A stretch of 64,000 bases of DNA from CAYVAP01 sp964343195 (GCA_964343195.1 CAYFIR010000012.1:37700-101699); one strand, 5' to 3'; positions 27,265-36,889 are shown, counted from the first letter of the stretch. The notes: generated by a model not told the origin, from the sequence alone. A program made the numbers and translations.

Positions 27265-27768
27265 GAGTTAGAAAGGTATGGGGCTAGTGATTTCAGAATG
27301 AAGTAGCAGCCCAGTTGAAAATGAAGCAAGTAGCTGAACAACAGCACTTTCAATTGCGAATTGTAGGGCACGTTGAGCGTAGCGAAATCCCACAGGACGG
27401 GAAATTACGAATCCTTTCCAATAGTCATTAGTTTCGCGGTTCAAATTTCCAATGCTAACAACCATCCCGTTTTCAAGTGCGCCTGGCGTCAGAGACGTTT
27501 TGACTTGACATTTCGCTTCGGAGAAGCTTCGACTCCGCTCAGGGCAGCGCCCTCATTTCCTCCACATCTCTCTCTTATGGTTATTCATGGATGCCTACTT
27601 AGTGGAATCAGGGCGAAGTAAGGATCGTTTGTTCGCCTGAAAAAAGTGTGGTACGTATGGCTGAGACCCGCAGAATCCCGTCCCCTGCCAAAACCAATCG
27701 CCTGCCTCTGCGACCAGAAGCAGGCGATTGGGGGCGAGACACATACGTTGCAGGTTGAGGCGTTTGCC
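27265..27768. other. 504-bp gap with repeat debris
   Basis: No gene supported. It contains TTGAGCGTAGCGAAAT near 27372 and CTTCGACTCCGCTCAGGGC near 27527, pieces of the palindromic repeat type seen entire at 60613, and a hairpin (27694-27731) that serves the following osmC gene. Confidence 0.5.
27694..27731 (-). terminator. Hairpin downstream of osmC
   Basis: CCAATCGCCTGC pairs perfectly with GCAGGCGATTGG (12 bp, 14-nt loop). On the minus strand it is followed by TTTTGG, a weak T-run. Confidence 0.6.
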
Positions 27769-28200
27769 TCAGACGGTCAGCTCGGCATGCAGGGTGATAT
27801 CTGCCTTGAGTACCTGTGAAACAGGACAACCTTCCTTGGCGTCCTCTGCGATGGATTGAAACTGATCCTCGGTGATGCTGGGCACTTTTCCTTTGGTTGA
27901 AAGGTGTATAGCGGTGATTTGGGGGCCGCCGTCCATGGTGAGGGTAAGGGTTGCCTGGGTAGCTACTTCGTCAGGAGTAAAACCAGCTTCGGCGAGCATA
28001 TTGCTCAGCGCCATGGAGTAGCAGGCTGCGTGTGCTGCCGCGATCAATTCCTCCGGATTGGTGCCTTTTTGGCCACTCTCATCGGTAAAGCGGGTCTTGA
28101 AAGAATAAGGCTGATCGGAGAAAACCCCGCTTTGGGCGCTTACCTTGCCTTTTCCATTCTTCAGATTTCCTTGCCACTGGGCGCTTGCTAGTCGTTTCAT
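27769..28200 (-). CDS. osmC: OsmC family peroxiredoxin
   Basis: 143 residues, full length. Redox cysteines C60 (AHAACYSMAL) and C125 (EGCPVSQ) are in the OsmC positions, and the N-terminal AQWQGNLKNGKGKV matches the OsmC subgroup rather than Ohr. It reduces organic hydroperoxides in the cytoplasm. Own unit, between the xyl terminator and its own hairpin. Confidence 0.94.
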   Translation of the reverse strand: MKRLASAQWQGNLKNGKGKVSAQSGVFSDQPYSFKTRFTDESGQKGTNPEELIAAAHAACYSMALSNMLAEAGFTPDEVATQATLTLTMDGGPQITAIHLSTKGKVPSITEDQFQSIAEDAKEGCPVSQVLKADITLHAELTV

Positions 28201-28222
28201 ATGGGTGTTGTGAGATTGGGTG

Positions 28223-28250
28223 AAAAAAAAGAGGGGAACGATGTCCCCTC
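28223..28250 (-). terminator. Terminator of the xylBA unit
   Basis: On the minus strand GAGGGG pairs with CCCCTC over 8 nt, followed by eight T residues. Confidence 0.85.
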
Positions 28251-28341
28251 CGTTATAATGTAACTCTGTAACCGCTGAGAACTAATAATTGTTCTGTCAT
28301 AACAGCGATCACAAAGTCTCAGTATCTCAGTATCTCAATCT

Positions 28342-29670
28342 CTAGATATACTGATTCACGATATTCTCATACAACTCCTGCTGACCACTGCGCATCTCAG
28401 GCTCTCCGTTTTGCTCGGCCAGGGCAACGAGGTCAGTGAGGGAAAGTTTTCCAGCTTCGAAGTCCGCACCAGCTCCACTATCAAAGCTTGCGTAACGGTC
28501 CTGGCGCATCTTGCGATAAGGGGATTTCTCCAGAATGTCATTTGCAACAACCAAAGCCCTTGCAAAGGCGTCCATACCGCCGATGTGCGCATGGAACAGG
28601 TCGAGGTTATCGGTAGAATTGCGGCGGATCTTGGCGTCGAAATTGATGCCACCTTTGGTAAAGCCTCCAGCCTCCAGAATGATCAACATCGCCTGGCTCA
28701 ACTCCCATAGGTCCATGGGGAATTGGTCGGTGTCCCAGCCATTCTGATTGTCGCCACGGTTGGCATCGATGCTGCCCAGCATGCCAGCATCAGCGGCCAC
28801 CTGCAACTCGTGCTCGAAGGTATGCCCGGCCAGCGTAGCGTGGTTCACCTCGATGTTGAGCATGAAGTCTTTTTCCAGGCCAAATTCGTTGAGGAAACCG
28901 ATCACGGTAGCCGAATCGAAGTCATACTGGTGCTTTGTAGGCTCAGCGGGTTTTGGTTCAATGAAAAAGGTTCCGGTAAAGCCATTAGCGCGCGCATAGT
29001 CGCGGGCCATGGTCAGGAAGCGGCCCAGGTGCTCACGCTCGCGCTTCATGTTGGTGTTGAGCAGGCTCATGTAGCCTTCGCGTCCTCCCCAGAACACGTA
29101 GTTCTCGCCGCCCAGTTCGATGGTAGCGTCCAGCGCATTTTTGATCTGGGTAGCAGCATAACTCACCACCTGGAAGTCAGGATTGGTAGCCGCTCCGTTC
29201 ATGTAGCGGGGATTGGAGAATAGATTGGCCGTTCCCCAGAGCAGTTTTACGCCGCTGGCCGCCTGCTTTTCTTTGGCATACTCGACCATGGCTTGCATGC
29301 GCCTGGCGGTCTCAGCTATGCTGTCGCCCTCATCCACGACGTCCACATCATGGAAGCAGTAATAAGGCACGCTCAGTTTGGTGATGAATTCGAACGCTGC
29401 GTCCATCTTGGCCTTGGCCTGGGTGATGGCATCGCCCTCTACCGCCCAGGGAAGCGGGCGGGGGCCAGGGCCGAAGGGGTCTCCTCCGGTGCCACAGAAG
29501 CTATGCCAGTAGGCCACGGCAAAGCGCATATGCTCCTCCATGGTTTTATCGCCAACTTTTTGGCCTGGATTGTACCATTTGAAGGCAAGGGGATTGTCGG
29601 ACTCGCGTCCTTCGTAAGTGATTTTTTCTACTTCGGGAAAGTAAGCAGTAGATCCAGTGATGATTTGCAT
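28342..29670 (-). CDS. xylA: Xylose isomerase
   Basis: 442 residues, class II length. The catalytic pair is H107 and D110 in YYCFHDVDV, and metal-binding segments FIEPKPAEPTKHQYD and ANRGDNQNGWDTDQFP are present. It converts D-xylose to D-xylulose in the cytoplasm. Transcribed after xylB (75-bp gap) and before a strong terminator. No xylose transporter or XylR-type regulator is in the window. Confidence 0.98.
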   Translation of the reverse strand: MQIITGSTAYFPEVEKITYEGRESDNPLAFKWYNPGQKVGDKTMEEHMRFAVAYWHSFCGTGGDPFGPGPRPLPWAVEGDAITQAKAKMDAAFEFITKLSVPYYCFHDVDVVDEGDSIAETARRMQAMVEYAKEKQAASGVKLLWGTANLFSNPRYMNGAATNPDFQVVSYAATQIKNALDATIELGGENYVFWGGREGYMSLLNTNMKREREHLGRFLTMARDYARANGFTGTFFIEPKPAEPTKHQYDFDSATVIGFLNEFGLEKDFMLNIEVNHATLAGHTFEHELQVAADAGMLGSIDANRGDNQNGWDTDQFPMDLWELSQAMLIILEAGGFTKGGINFDAKIRRNSTDNLDLFHAHIGGMDAFARALVVANDILEKSPYRKMRQDRYASFDSGAGADFEAGKLSLTDLVALAEQNGEPEMRSGQQELYENIVNQYI

Positions 29671-29680
29671 GTTGGGAAAT

Positions 29681-29719
29681 GATTCGTGATTCGGAATTTA
29701 TGATTTGTAATTGATAGTT
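29681..29719. repeat. Heptamer-type repeat between xylB and xylA
   Basis: GATTCGTGATTCGGAATTTATG and GATTTGTAATT: degenerate ATTCGTG units, same family as 50178 and 61314. Located inside an operon. Confidence 0.6.
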
Positions 29720-29745
29720 GCGTCGGATCTCCGACACCGCTCTGG

Positions 29746-31227
29746 CTAGGATAGGTTCCTCTGAAGCTCAGCCAGCCAATTTTGATAAGCGCTTTCGTAG
29801 GCATCTTTTTTCTCAGCAGTGGGCCCTACGGTGCCGACTTGCTCCAATCCCTGGTGGGCTTCTGCGAAATCATTGAAATGCCCCACTCCCACACCGGCTC
29901 CCCGGGCGGCTCCCTGAGCACCATCGGTGGCATAGAGGTCGATTTCCAGGTCGGCGACAGTCGCGAGGGCTTCGCGGAAGATCGGGCTGAGGAACATATT
30001 TCCCTCTCCCGCCCGGATGCGGCTGGCGTCAACTCCCAGTCCCTTCATGATGTCGAGGCCGTAACGGAAGGAATAGGCGATTCCTTCATGGGCGGCACGG
30101 ATCAGGTGGCCCCGCTCATGGCGATTGAGGTCAATGCCGCTAAACTGTGCGCCAGGATTCAGGTTGCCCAGCACCCGTTCGGCTCCATTGCCAAAGGGGA
30201 GCACTTTCAGCCCTTCTGCGCCAACCGGAGTGGCGGCTCCCAACTCGTTCATCTGGTTGTAGCTGATGTCGCCCAGGGTCCGCTTGAGCCAGTTGTTGAG
30301 GATACCGGTGCCGTTGATGCAGAGGAGAATACCCAGGGAAGGCTGCTCCTGCGTGTGGTTGACATGGGCAAAGGTATTGACCCGCGACTGGGGATCGTAA
30401 GCGATCTGGTCCGATACGCCATAGACCACTCCGGAAGTACCCGCTGTGGCGGCCACTTCGCCGGGATTGACTGCTCCCAGCGCAAAGGCGTTGTTGGGTT
30501 GGTCGCCAGCCCGATAGGTAACGGGTATGCCTGCTGGGAGACCCAAAGCTTCTGCTACTTCCTTCCTCAGCTTTCCCCGCTCCGAAAAACAGCCTTTCGC
30601 TTCTGGTAGCCATTCCTGCCTGATATTCAGGTACTCCAGCAGGAAGTCAGCGGTGGCATTCTCCTGAAAGTCCCACATGATGCCTTCGGAAAGGCCGGAA
30701 TAACTGGTGCCTGCTTCTCCAGTCAGTTGCAGGGCGAGGTAATCGCCGGGTAGCATAAGTTTGTGAACCCGGGCCGCGTTCTCGGGTTCGTTATCCAGCA
30801 CCCAGGCCAGCTTGGCGGCAGTAAAGTTTCCGGGCGAATTGAGCAGGTGGTTGAGGCATTTGTCTTCGCCCAGCGCCTTGAAAGCGGCATCTCCATAAGG
30901 AACTGCTCGACTGTCGCTCCAGATGATGGACGGCCGAATTACCTGCATGGATTCATCTACCAGCACCAGGCCATGCATCTGATAGGCGATGCCTATGGCC
31001 CCGATGGCTTCGGGCTTCACCTCCGGTGCCTGGAGCACATGGTAAACAGCATATTGGAGATTGTTCCACCAATCCTCGGGTTGCTGTTCTGCCCATCCGG
31101 GTTGGGGAGCCATGACCCGCATTTCTTCGGGAGGGTACATGGCCGAAGCCAGGGCTTTGCCCGTATCGCCATCGATTACTGATACTTTGATAGAGGAGGT
31201 GCCAGCGTCTATGCCGAGTAGTTGCAT
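29746..31227 (-). CDS. xylB: Xylulokinase (FGGY family)
   Basis: 493 residues from the ATG at 31227, which puts the start directly at MQLLGIDAGTSSIK, the ATP-site motif at the very N-terminus of FGGY kinases; an upstream frame extension of 25 residues has no family support. YQMHGLVLVD, WSDSRAVPYG and TAGTSGVVYG are typical of xylulokinase. It phosphorylates D-xylulose, feeding the pentose phosphate pathway together with XylA encoded next to it. Confidence 0.96.
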   Translation of the reverse strand: MQLLGIDAGTSSIKVSVIDGDTGKALASAMYPPEEMRVMAPQPGWAEQQPEDWWNNLQYAVYHVLQAPEVKPEAIGAIGIAYQMHGLVLVDESMQVIRPSIIWSDSRAVPYGDAAFKALGEDKCLNHLLNSPGNFTAAKLAWVLDNEPENAARVHKLMLPGDYLALQLTGEAGTSYSGLSEGIMWDFQENATADFLLEYLNIRQEWLPEAKGCFSERGKLRKEVAEALGLPAGIPVTYRAGDQPNNAFALGAVNPGEVAATAGTSGVVYGVSDQIAYDPQSRVNTFAHVNHTQEQPSLGILLCINGTGILNNWLKRTLGDISYNQMNELGAATPVGAEGLKVLPFGNGAERVLGNLNPGAQFSGIDLNRHERGHLIRAAHEGIAYSFRYGLDIMKGLGVDASRIRAGEGNMFLSPIFREALATVADLEIDLYATDGAQGAARGAGVGVGHFNDFAEAHQGLEQVGTVGPTAEKKDAYESAYQNWLAELQRNLS

Positions 31228-31436
31228 GGGAGTAGGTTTTGTTTTGGGAAGTTCCCCTAAGATAAGAGGGAAACCCCACCCATAATCTTCCCTAAGTATC
31301 AAAAATTCTTCTTTTCTACCTAAAGATTAGCCATTAGGGCAGATTTACAGAGATGGTCAAAGGGGGAGGTGAGGGCGTTGGAAATCTAATTGAAGAAATC
31401 TGCAAGGACTTAAATCAATCACTGGTAGAAATTGGT

Positions 31437-31444
31437 TACCTTTG
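31437..31444 (+). promoter_or_regulatory. Candidate -7 box TACCTTTG
   Basis: Exact TAnnTTTG match 42 bp before the U32 gene; the -33 region is weak. The 259-bp divergent gap to xylB shows nothing else. Confidence 0.4.
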
Positions 31445-31486
31445 GGGCTGAATTCTCTGCCCACCACCTAAACGAAACTGTGAGAG

Positions 31487-32740
31487 ATGACTAGAGACGG
31501 GAAAATCGAATTGATGGCCCCTGCGGGAAGTTTTGAGGCTTTTCAGGCGGCGATTGACAATGGAGCCGACTCCATATATTTCGGTGTCGAACAATTAAAC
31601 ATGAGGGCCAGGTCTTCGATCAATTTTACCATCGAAGATCTATATGAAATAGCGCGTCGTGCCCAGGAGGCTGGGGTGCGTACCTATCTGACGGTCAATA
31701 CCATTATTTACGACCACGACCTTTCGCTGATCAAGACCATCCTCAATGCCGCCAAAGACGCCGGGATCACGGCGGTGGTCGGAGCGGATCAGGCGGTCAT
31801 GTCCTACGCGCGCGAAATCGGGCTGGAACTGCACATTTCTACCCAGGTCAACATCACCAATGCCCAGACCGTCAAGTTCTATTCGCTCTTTGCCGATACC
31901 ATGGTGCTGAGCCGTGAACTGAGCGTGAGCCAGGTCAAAAAGATCGTCGAGGTCATCGAAAAGGAGGAAATTCGAGGTCCATCAGGGAGGTTGGTTGAAA
32001 TTGAAATCTTCGGGCACGGAGCGCTCTGCATGGCGGTTTCTGGTAAGTGCTACCTGAGCCTGCACTCACACAACAGCTCTGCCAACCGCGGTGCCTGCAA
32101 GCAGAATTGCCGCAAAAAATACACCGTCATCGACCAGGAATCCGGCTTCGAAATCGAACTGGACAACGAGTACATGATGTCGCCCAAGGACCTCTGTACC
32201 ATCGGTTTCCTCGACCAAATCGTTGATGCGGGTGTCAAAGTGCTCAAGATCGAAGGCCGCGGACGTGCCCCTGAGTATGTCGCGACGGTTACCCAATGCT
32301 ACCGCGAGGCCATCGATGCCATCGCGGATGGATCTTTTAGCCAGGAGTTAGTCGATGGATGGATGGAACGATTGAGTTCTGTTTACAACCGAGGCTTTTG
32401 GGATGGGTACTACCTGGGGCAAAAGCTGGGCGAATGGTCCAGTGCCAATGGCTCTCAGGCGACCCAGAAGAAGGTCTTCATTGGCAAAGGCCGCAGCTAT
32501 TTCAACAAAATCAAGGTTGGTGAATTTTCCATTGACGCCTTTGATGTGAATGTGGGGGACAAAGTGCTCGTTACCGGTCCCACTACTGGTGCCCAGGAAT
32601 TCGTCGTAAACGAACTTCGCGTGGACGATGGGACCATCGTAGAGAAAGCCAAAAAAGGTGACATCGTGTCCATTCCCGTGGACTTTAAGGTTCGCCCATC
32701 TGACAAATTGTACAAGCTCGTCGCGACGGAATGGTCATAA
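31487..32740 (+). CDS. U32 family protein, TrhP/RlhA-type RNA hydroxylase candidate
   Basis: 417 residues. The family signature EIFGHGALCMAVSGKCYLS is followed by ANRGACKQNCRK, giving the four cysteines thought to hold an iron-sulfur cluster. The C-terminal 80 residues form a small beta-barrel-like part. Members first named peptidase U32 are in E. coli prephenate-dependent hydroxylases of tRNA uridine-34 (TrhP) or 23S rRNA (RlhA); protease activity is doubtful. A ferredoxin gene overlaps its end by 10 bp, which fits a redox or cluster-dependent modification enzyme. Which RNA is modified is not known. Confidence 0.85.
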   Translation: MTRDGKIELMAPAGSFEAFQAAIDNGADSIYFGVEQLNMRARSSINFTIEDLYEIARRAQEAGVRTYLTVNTIIYDHDLSLIKTILNAAKDAGITAVVGADQAVMSYAREIGLELHISTQVNITNAQTVKFYSLFADTMVLSRELSVSQVKKIVEVIEKEEIRGPSGRLVEIEIFGHGALCMAVSGKCYLSLHSHNSSANRGACKQNCRKKYTVIDQESGFEIELDNEYMMSPKDLCTIGFLDQIVDAGVKVLKIEGRGRAPEYVATVTQCYREAIDAIADGSFSQELVDGWMERLSSVYNRGFWDGYYLGQKLGEWSSANGSQATQKKVFIGKGRSYFNKIKVGEFSIDAFDVNVGDKVLVTGPTTGAQEFVVNELRVDDGTIVEKAKKGDIVSIPVDFKVRPSDKLYKLVATEWS

Positions 32741-32961
32741 TTACCCTGCAACGCAAAAAGTGCATCGGGTGCAACTACTGTGCGGAGTTGGACCCTGAGC
32801 ATTTTCGTATGTCGAAAATGGATGGCAAGTCCGTATTGCTCCATAGCCAGGAGAAAAGGGGCTTTCACACCACCAAAGTGTCTGACGATGAGCTTTTTGA
32901 GGTAGCTGATAAGGCCGCCAGGGCCTGTCCGGTAAAGATCATTCAGGTGAAGGTGGTCTGA
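32731..32961 (+). CDS. Single-cluster [4Fe-4S] ferredoxin coupled to U32 protein
   Basis: 76 residues with C11-x2-C14-x2-C17 and a distant C66-Pro, the pattern of a monocluster [4Fe-4S] ferredoxin. It starts inside the end of the U32 gene (ATGGTCATAA), so the two are translationally coupled. It likely supplies electrons to, or supports the cluster of, the U32 enzyme. Confidence 0.88.
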   Translation: MVIITLQRKKCIGCNYCAELDPEHFRMSKMDGKSVLLHSQEKRGFHTTKVSDDELFEVADKAARACPVKIIQVKVV

Positions 32962-33255
32962 CCTGATAGTCAAATGAGTAACTCGCACCTGGGACGACAG
33001 AGGAATACTTTTTCCATAGTGTCATCTGGGTAAGGATTCCCATTCTTTTCCAGGTAGAGTAATACTGGAGTGGGGGAAAAGTGTGACATATGTAGGTGTC
33101 GACTGGCCATTTTGCGGTTGAGCAAAATTCAACGAATATTGACAGGTTACGCTGGGAAGTAGGCTGTTGAGGAATGCTTGTGTTATGAAATTGTAAATTT
33201 AGTATAAACTTAGTTCGATTTTTGGTTAGCCCTTCAAGGGTAGCAATTTCTAGGT

Positions 33256-35151
33256 ATGTATAGGTTTATACTCGCATTCTTCTGCAGGTTCAATGTTTTG
33301 GTCTGGATATCCGCCTTTGGCTTGACCTTCGGTACTTCCTACTCACTTTCTGGGCAGGAAATATCGCCTCCGTTGACTCGGGTCCATTTAAAAGTTAATG
33401 CTCCATTGGCACAAAAAGCTTGGGTGACCCTTTCTAGCCGGAAAAAGGTAACAGCTTTGGATACACTTTCTGGAAGATTTGACCATGAAGATGATAGCAA
33501 TTATAAAATTGTGTTAAAACAGGTGGAAGAAGGCCAGTTCACCCTGGATTTTCAGTACGCCCCGGGGGATACCCTGCTCTGGTCCCTGTGGACTGATGTC
33601 CGGATTGATGCATACCGATACGATCAACCCGCCTGGATTGTGGATGAGGGAGTTGACTCCCTTGAGGTTACACAAATTATTGATCCAATTCTCCTGCTGA
33701 AAACAGTCAAGTACTATTTTGTGATGCCTTACATCTGGGAGTGGATATTGCTGGTTTCCTCGGCAATCCTTGTGACACTAATATGGCTATTCCTTTTGAT
33801 TCGCAGAAAGGGTAGAAGGGCAGACTCAGTGATATTGCCTCCTATTTCACAAGGGTATAAGCGCATTTTGTACGCTTCATGGATCATAGCTGGAGTATTC
33901 ATCTTGGGGACAGTCATATTTACCCTGTATTTCCGCTCCATCGGCACAAATTGGGAGGCCGGTGGTCCCGGCAAAGTACTGCTTGTTCAGTTTGACCTCA
34001 CCCGTGAAAATGTTTTGGCTACCTGGTTTTCAAGCCTGATTTTGGCCATGAATGGATTCCTGGCTATCGTAATTGGGTTGAGGGCCTATGGCCGTTTAAA
34101 GGGCTGGCAAAGGCTGGTCTGGATAGGGTTGGGGCTTGGGTTTCTGTTCTTGTCGGCTGATGAGACAGGGTCCATCCATGAGAGGGCTCTTTTCCTACGT
34201 CAGCTGCTCCCTTCTGATAGTGCCGAAAGTGAAGGGCCTGGGATTCTTTTATACCTGATTATTGGACTTGTAGCCGTCGTTGGAGGGCTTAGCCTCTTTT
34301 CCTTTTGGCAGCGGCTTAGAGATGACAGACTGGCTCCATGGTTATTTCTCGGTGGGATCCTCTTTCTGGGTTCCATCCCGTTTCAGGAGATGTATGAAAT
34401 GTCACAGCTTCATGCTGCAGCGGATCCTTCAGTTTGGCAGCGACCCATCCTTTTCATGATTCTGGAAGAAGGGGCGGAACTGGCTGGGATGTTATGCTTT
34501 TTGACTGCTTTAACCAGGATCAGGTTACAGGCTACTGCCTTGCCTGCCTCAATAAATAAAGAAGTAATATCACGGCAACTTGGTTTTGGAATAGGGGTGC
34601 TGATCCTCTGGGCTGGATTGCTTGTTCCTTTTAGTATTATTTTGTTAGAACGACTCTTGAATGTGGGGGATAGTGGCATTTTGGCAAACTGGCTGATAGG
34701 TGCTCCGGAGTTTGGTGTATCTCTACTAATATTGGCGTTTGTATATGCTGGCAAACAAAAATCTCAGGTCGATAAGTTTTTAAAAATAGTTGGAATTCTG
34801 TTCCTGCTCCTGAGTATTTATCATGGAGCAAATCTGAGGGGGTGGACGACAGAAGTATTGATTGGTTCTATCAACCTATCTGATATCGTTGAAGGTGGAT
34901 TTTTACTGGTAAGTTGCTGGGCGACCTTAGTTGCATTCAGGATAAATAAGTGGACAAGGCCCTGGATAGAACCGTTGGTCGGATCTCTGTTAATGCTCTT
35001 CACATTTTTCTTCCTCGAGGGTCTCTCACATGGCCCGGAAGCTTTAATTTCGTTTACGTATTGCCTAAGTCTATTCAGGTATTCCCGAGTATTATCCGGG
35101 CAGAGAGCGGAGTCGAAAGATGCCTCTGAGCTAATTATGGAAACCGCTTAA
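33256..35151 (+). CDS. Polytopic membrane protein with ADExxSIHE and LEEGAE motifs
   Basis: 631 residues, not assigned to a named family. A signal or first helix (about 5-32) is followed by a 120-residue extracytoplasmic beta-rich part and some 11 hydrophobic helices. Helix-embedded acidic motifs stand out: ADETGSIHE (301-309; D302, E303, H308, E309) and LEEGAELAG (403-411; E404, E405, E408). Similar paired DE..HE and EEG.E motifs occur in uncharacterised membrane proteins of many phyla and could bind a metal. Function unknown. It stands alone, AT-richer than most genes around it, with a hairpin behind. Confidence 0.75.
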   Translation: MYRFILAFFCRFNVLVWISAFGLTFGTSYSLSGQEISPPLTRVHLKVNAPLAQKAWVTLSSRKKVTALDTLSGRFDHEDDSNYKIVLKQVEEGQFTLDFQYAPGDTLLWSLWTDVRIDAYRYDQPAWIVDEGVDSLEVTQIIDPILLLKTVKYYFVMPYIWEWILLVSSAILVTLIWLFLLIRRKGRRADSVILPPISQGYKRILYASWIIAGVFILGTVIFTLYFRSIGTNWEAGGPGKVLLVQFDLTRENVLATWFSSLILAMNGFLAIVIGLRAYGRLKGWQRLVWIGLGLGFLFLSADETGSIHERALFLRQLLPSDSAESEGPGILLYLIIGLVAVVGGLSLFSFWQRLRDDRLAPWLFLGGILFLGSIPFQEMYEMSQLHAAADPSVWQRPILFMILEEGAELAGMLCFLTALTRIRLQATALPASINKEVISRQLGFGIGVLILWAGLLVPFSIILLERLLNVGDSGILANWLIGAPEFGVSLLILAFVYAGKQKSQVDKFLKIVGILFLLLSIYHGANLRGWTTEVLIGSINLSDIVEGGFLLVSCWATLVAFRINKWTRPWIEPLVGSLLMLFTFFFLEGLSHGPEALISFTYCLSLFRYSRVLSGQRAESKDASELIMETA

Positions 35152-35185
35152 ACATGTCGCGGAAGAAATAGTCGGGAGATAAAAC

Positions 35186-35217
35186 AGGAGGCTATCTGGC
35201 AATTCAGATAGCCTCCT
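35186..35217 (-). terminator. Hairpin between convergent genes
   Basis: AGGAGGCTATCTG pairs perfectly with CAGATAGCCTCCT (13 bp, 6-nt loop). TGTTTTAT follows on the minus strand, so it best fits the pectinesterase gene but may stop both. Confidence 0.8.
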
Positions 35218-35240
35218 GTATGACTTGATCCGTGTTAGCC

Positions 35241-36704
35241 TTAGTTTATCAGCACTTTGTTGCTATATACCTGCTCCGCTGTCTCGATTCTATAGACGTA
35301 GACACCAGGCAGTAGTCCCAGACTTTCAATGGATAGCTCTTGCACACCAACAGGAACGGCTTCGGCGTGAGTCACCGCTACCTGCTTTCCGGATAGATCG
35401 AAGAGGGTTAAAGTCACATTGCGCAGAGGGCGATTGGTAGAAATGCGCAGCATATCCTTAGCGGGGCTGAGCACCTCGACGCCCACTTCTTCCTGCACCT
35501 GATCGAAGATACCCGTGTGATATTCGGTTCTGATGGTATCCACAAACTGAGTAGTGTACTGATTGACGATCTGGTAAACCTCATCGTAGTATTCTGGTAC
35601 CCAGTTATCGGTCGGGTAATCAGGCCAGTAGTCCCGTCCTGCGTAGAGGATAGTATCGGCACGGTCTGCATATCCCGATGCTTCAAAACGGTCTCTCATG
35701 CTCCAGAATTCAATCGAGTCAACCTCAGGTCCCATATGAGAAGGGAAATTGGAAGCCGCAAATATGGTGTCGATGTTATATCGCGGGGCAAGGCTGGAGT
35801 CTAGCTGACCCGCCCAATCAAATCTTCGCTCCGGCCAGTTGCCAGGCCCAAAGCAGTTGTATTCCCGATAGATGGCGGTAGCTTTCCTGCCAGACCAGTC
35901 ATCCCATCCACCGTAAGAGATATCATCGGACTCATAGCACTGAAAGAAGGTTACATTGGAATAGGGGAACCAGGGACGCCCCAGCTTTACCCCTTTGCGG
36001 CGACCGGGTGATATGAGGTAACAGTCTTTGAAAACATAGCCAAATTCATAGTGCTCGGGAGTTGCGGCTGCAGTAATCCATCCAGATGCGATGGAGTGAA
36101 TCTGGCAGCTATCAAACAGGGTTACTCCCCACCCAAAGATGTAGTCTGTAGCACCTTCGATGAGGCAGTCCTTGATGTAGCGGCGGGTGCGGAAGTTATC
36201 GAAGTAGGTATCCTGATACCCCAGCAATTTACAGTGATAGAGAATCTGTTTGTCTCCGTTTGAGTGGTAGGCTACGCCCTGGCCCAACCGAGTGGTATTT
36301 TCGAAGGTAATGTTGTAAGCCTGAAAGCCGTGAGGGTCAGCACGGAAAGTATAGGTGCTGAAGGTATGACCACCGGGTAGCATCTGATCTCCGTAATCAT
36401 CACCTGTAATGATGGTGCTATCGACGTCTTCCCCTACAAGTACCACATTCCACTTCTTATGATTGAGGATGACCTTCTCGTCATAAGTCCCCTTTTTTAC
36501 CAAAAGGACAGTGGTCTCAGTGCTGGAATCAGGAATGGCACCGATGGCTTCCCTGATAGTTAAGTAGTCGCCACTGCCATTGATGTCCACCACAATATCA
36601 GCGATGGCTTCCAGGTCCTGGGAAAGGGTCTGCGCACGACTGCTTGTCAGGCTGCACGCCAATATGAGGACCAAAAAAAACTTCAAGTAGAGCTTTGTAC
36701 CCAT
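35241..36704 (-). CDS. Secreted pectinesterase (CE8) with T9SS sorting domain
   Basis: 487 residues from the ATG at 36704, where a normal signal peptide begins (MGTKLYLKFFLVLILAC); an upstream frame extension of 31 residues is discarded. The beta-helix enzyme shows GYQDTYF, EGATDYIFGWG and LGRPWFPY, which hold the catalytic Asp residues and Arg of pectin methylesterases. The last 75 residues end in LPGVYVYRIETAEQVYSNKVLIN-like sequence, a type IX sorting tail. It demethylates pectin outside the cell. No pectate lyase or SusCD genes are close. Confidence 0.93.
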   Translation of the reverse strand: MGTKLYLKFFLVLILACSLTSSRAQTLSQDLEAIADIVVDINGSGDYLTIREAIGAIPDSSTETTVLLVKKGTYDEKVILNHKKWNVVLVGEDVDSTIITGDDYGDQMLPGGHTFSTYTFRADPHGFQAYNITFENTTRLGQGVAYHSNGDKQILYHCKLLGYQDTYFDNFRTRRYIKDCLIEGATDYIFGWGVTLFDSCQIHSIASGWITAAATPEHYEFGYVFKDCYLISPGRRKGVKLGRPWFPYSNVTFFQCYESDDISYGGWDDWSGRKATAIYREYNCFGPGNWPERRFDWAGQLDSSLAPRYNIDTIFAASNFPSHMGPEVDSIEFWSMRDRFEASGYADRADTILYAGRDYWPDYPTDNWVPEYYDEVYQIVNQYTTQFVDTIRTEYHTGIFDQVQEEVGVEVLSPAKDMLRISTNRPLRNVTLTLFDLSGKQVAVTHAEAVPVGVQELSIESLGLLPGVYVYRIETAEQVYSNKVLIN

Positions 36705-36831
36705 GAGTAGTAGATTAAATAAACAGATTAGTGGAAAGGATGCTCCAACATAGCAAATCGACCATATCAAGCATATTCCCTTTCTGGCCTTATTCATTCA
36801 ATTTTTGTCCCATAGGGCGAAGTCAGCAAAT

Positions 36832-36867
36832 AAAAAAAGCCGCAGACCCTTTGAAAAGGCCTGCGGC
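36832..36867 (-). terminator. Terminator after nuoG
   Basis: On the minus strand GCCGCAG pairs with CTGCGGC around a short loop, followed by seven T residues. Confidence 0.85.
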
Positions 36868-36889
36868 AGATATCGTCTAAATCGTTTGC

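Noticed and set aside
29782..30609. 275-codon open frame opposite xylB
   Set aside because: Antisense to xylulokinase, whose motifs are intact; composition is that of a reverse-strand shadow.
31228..31302. Longer xylB N-terminus
   Set aside because: The extra 25 residues precede the N-terminal ATP-binding motif that normally begins FGGY kinases.
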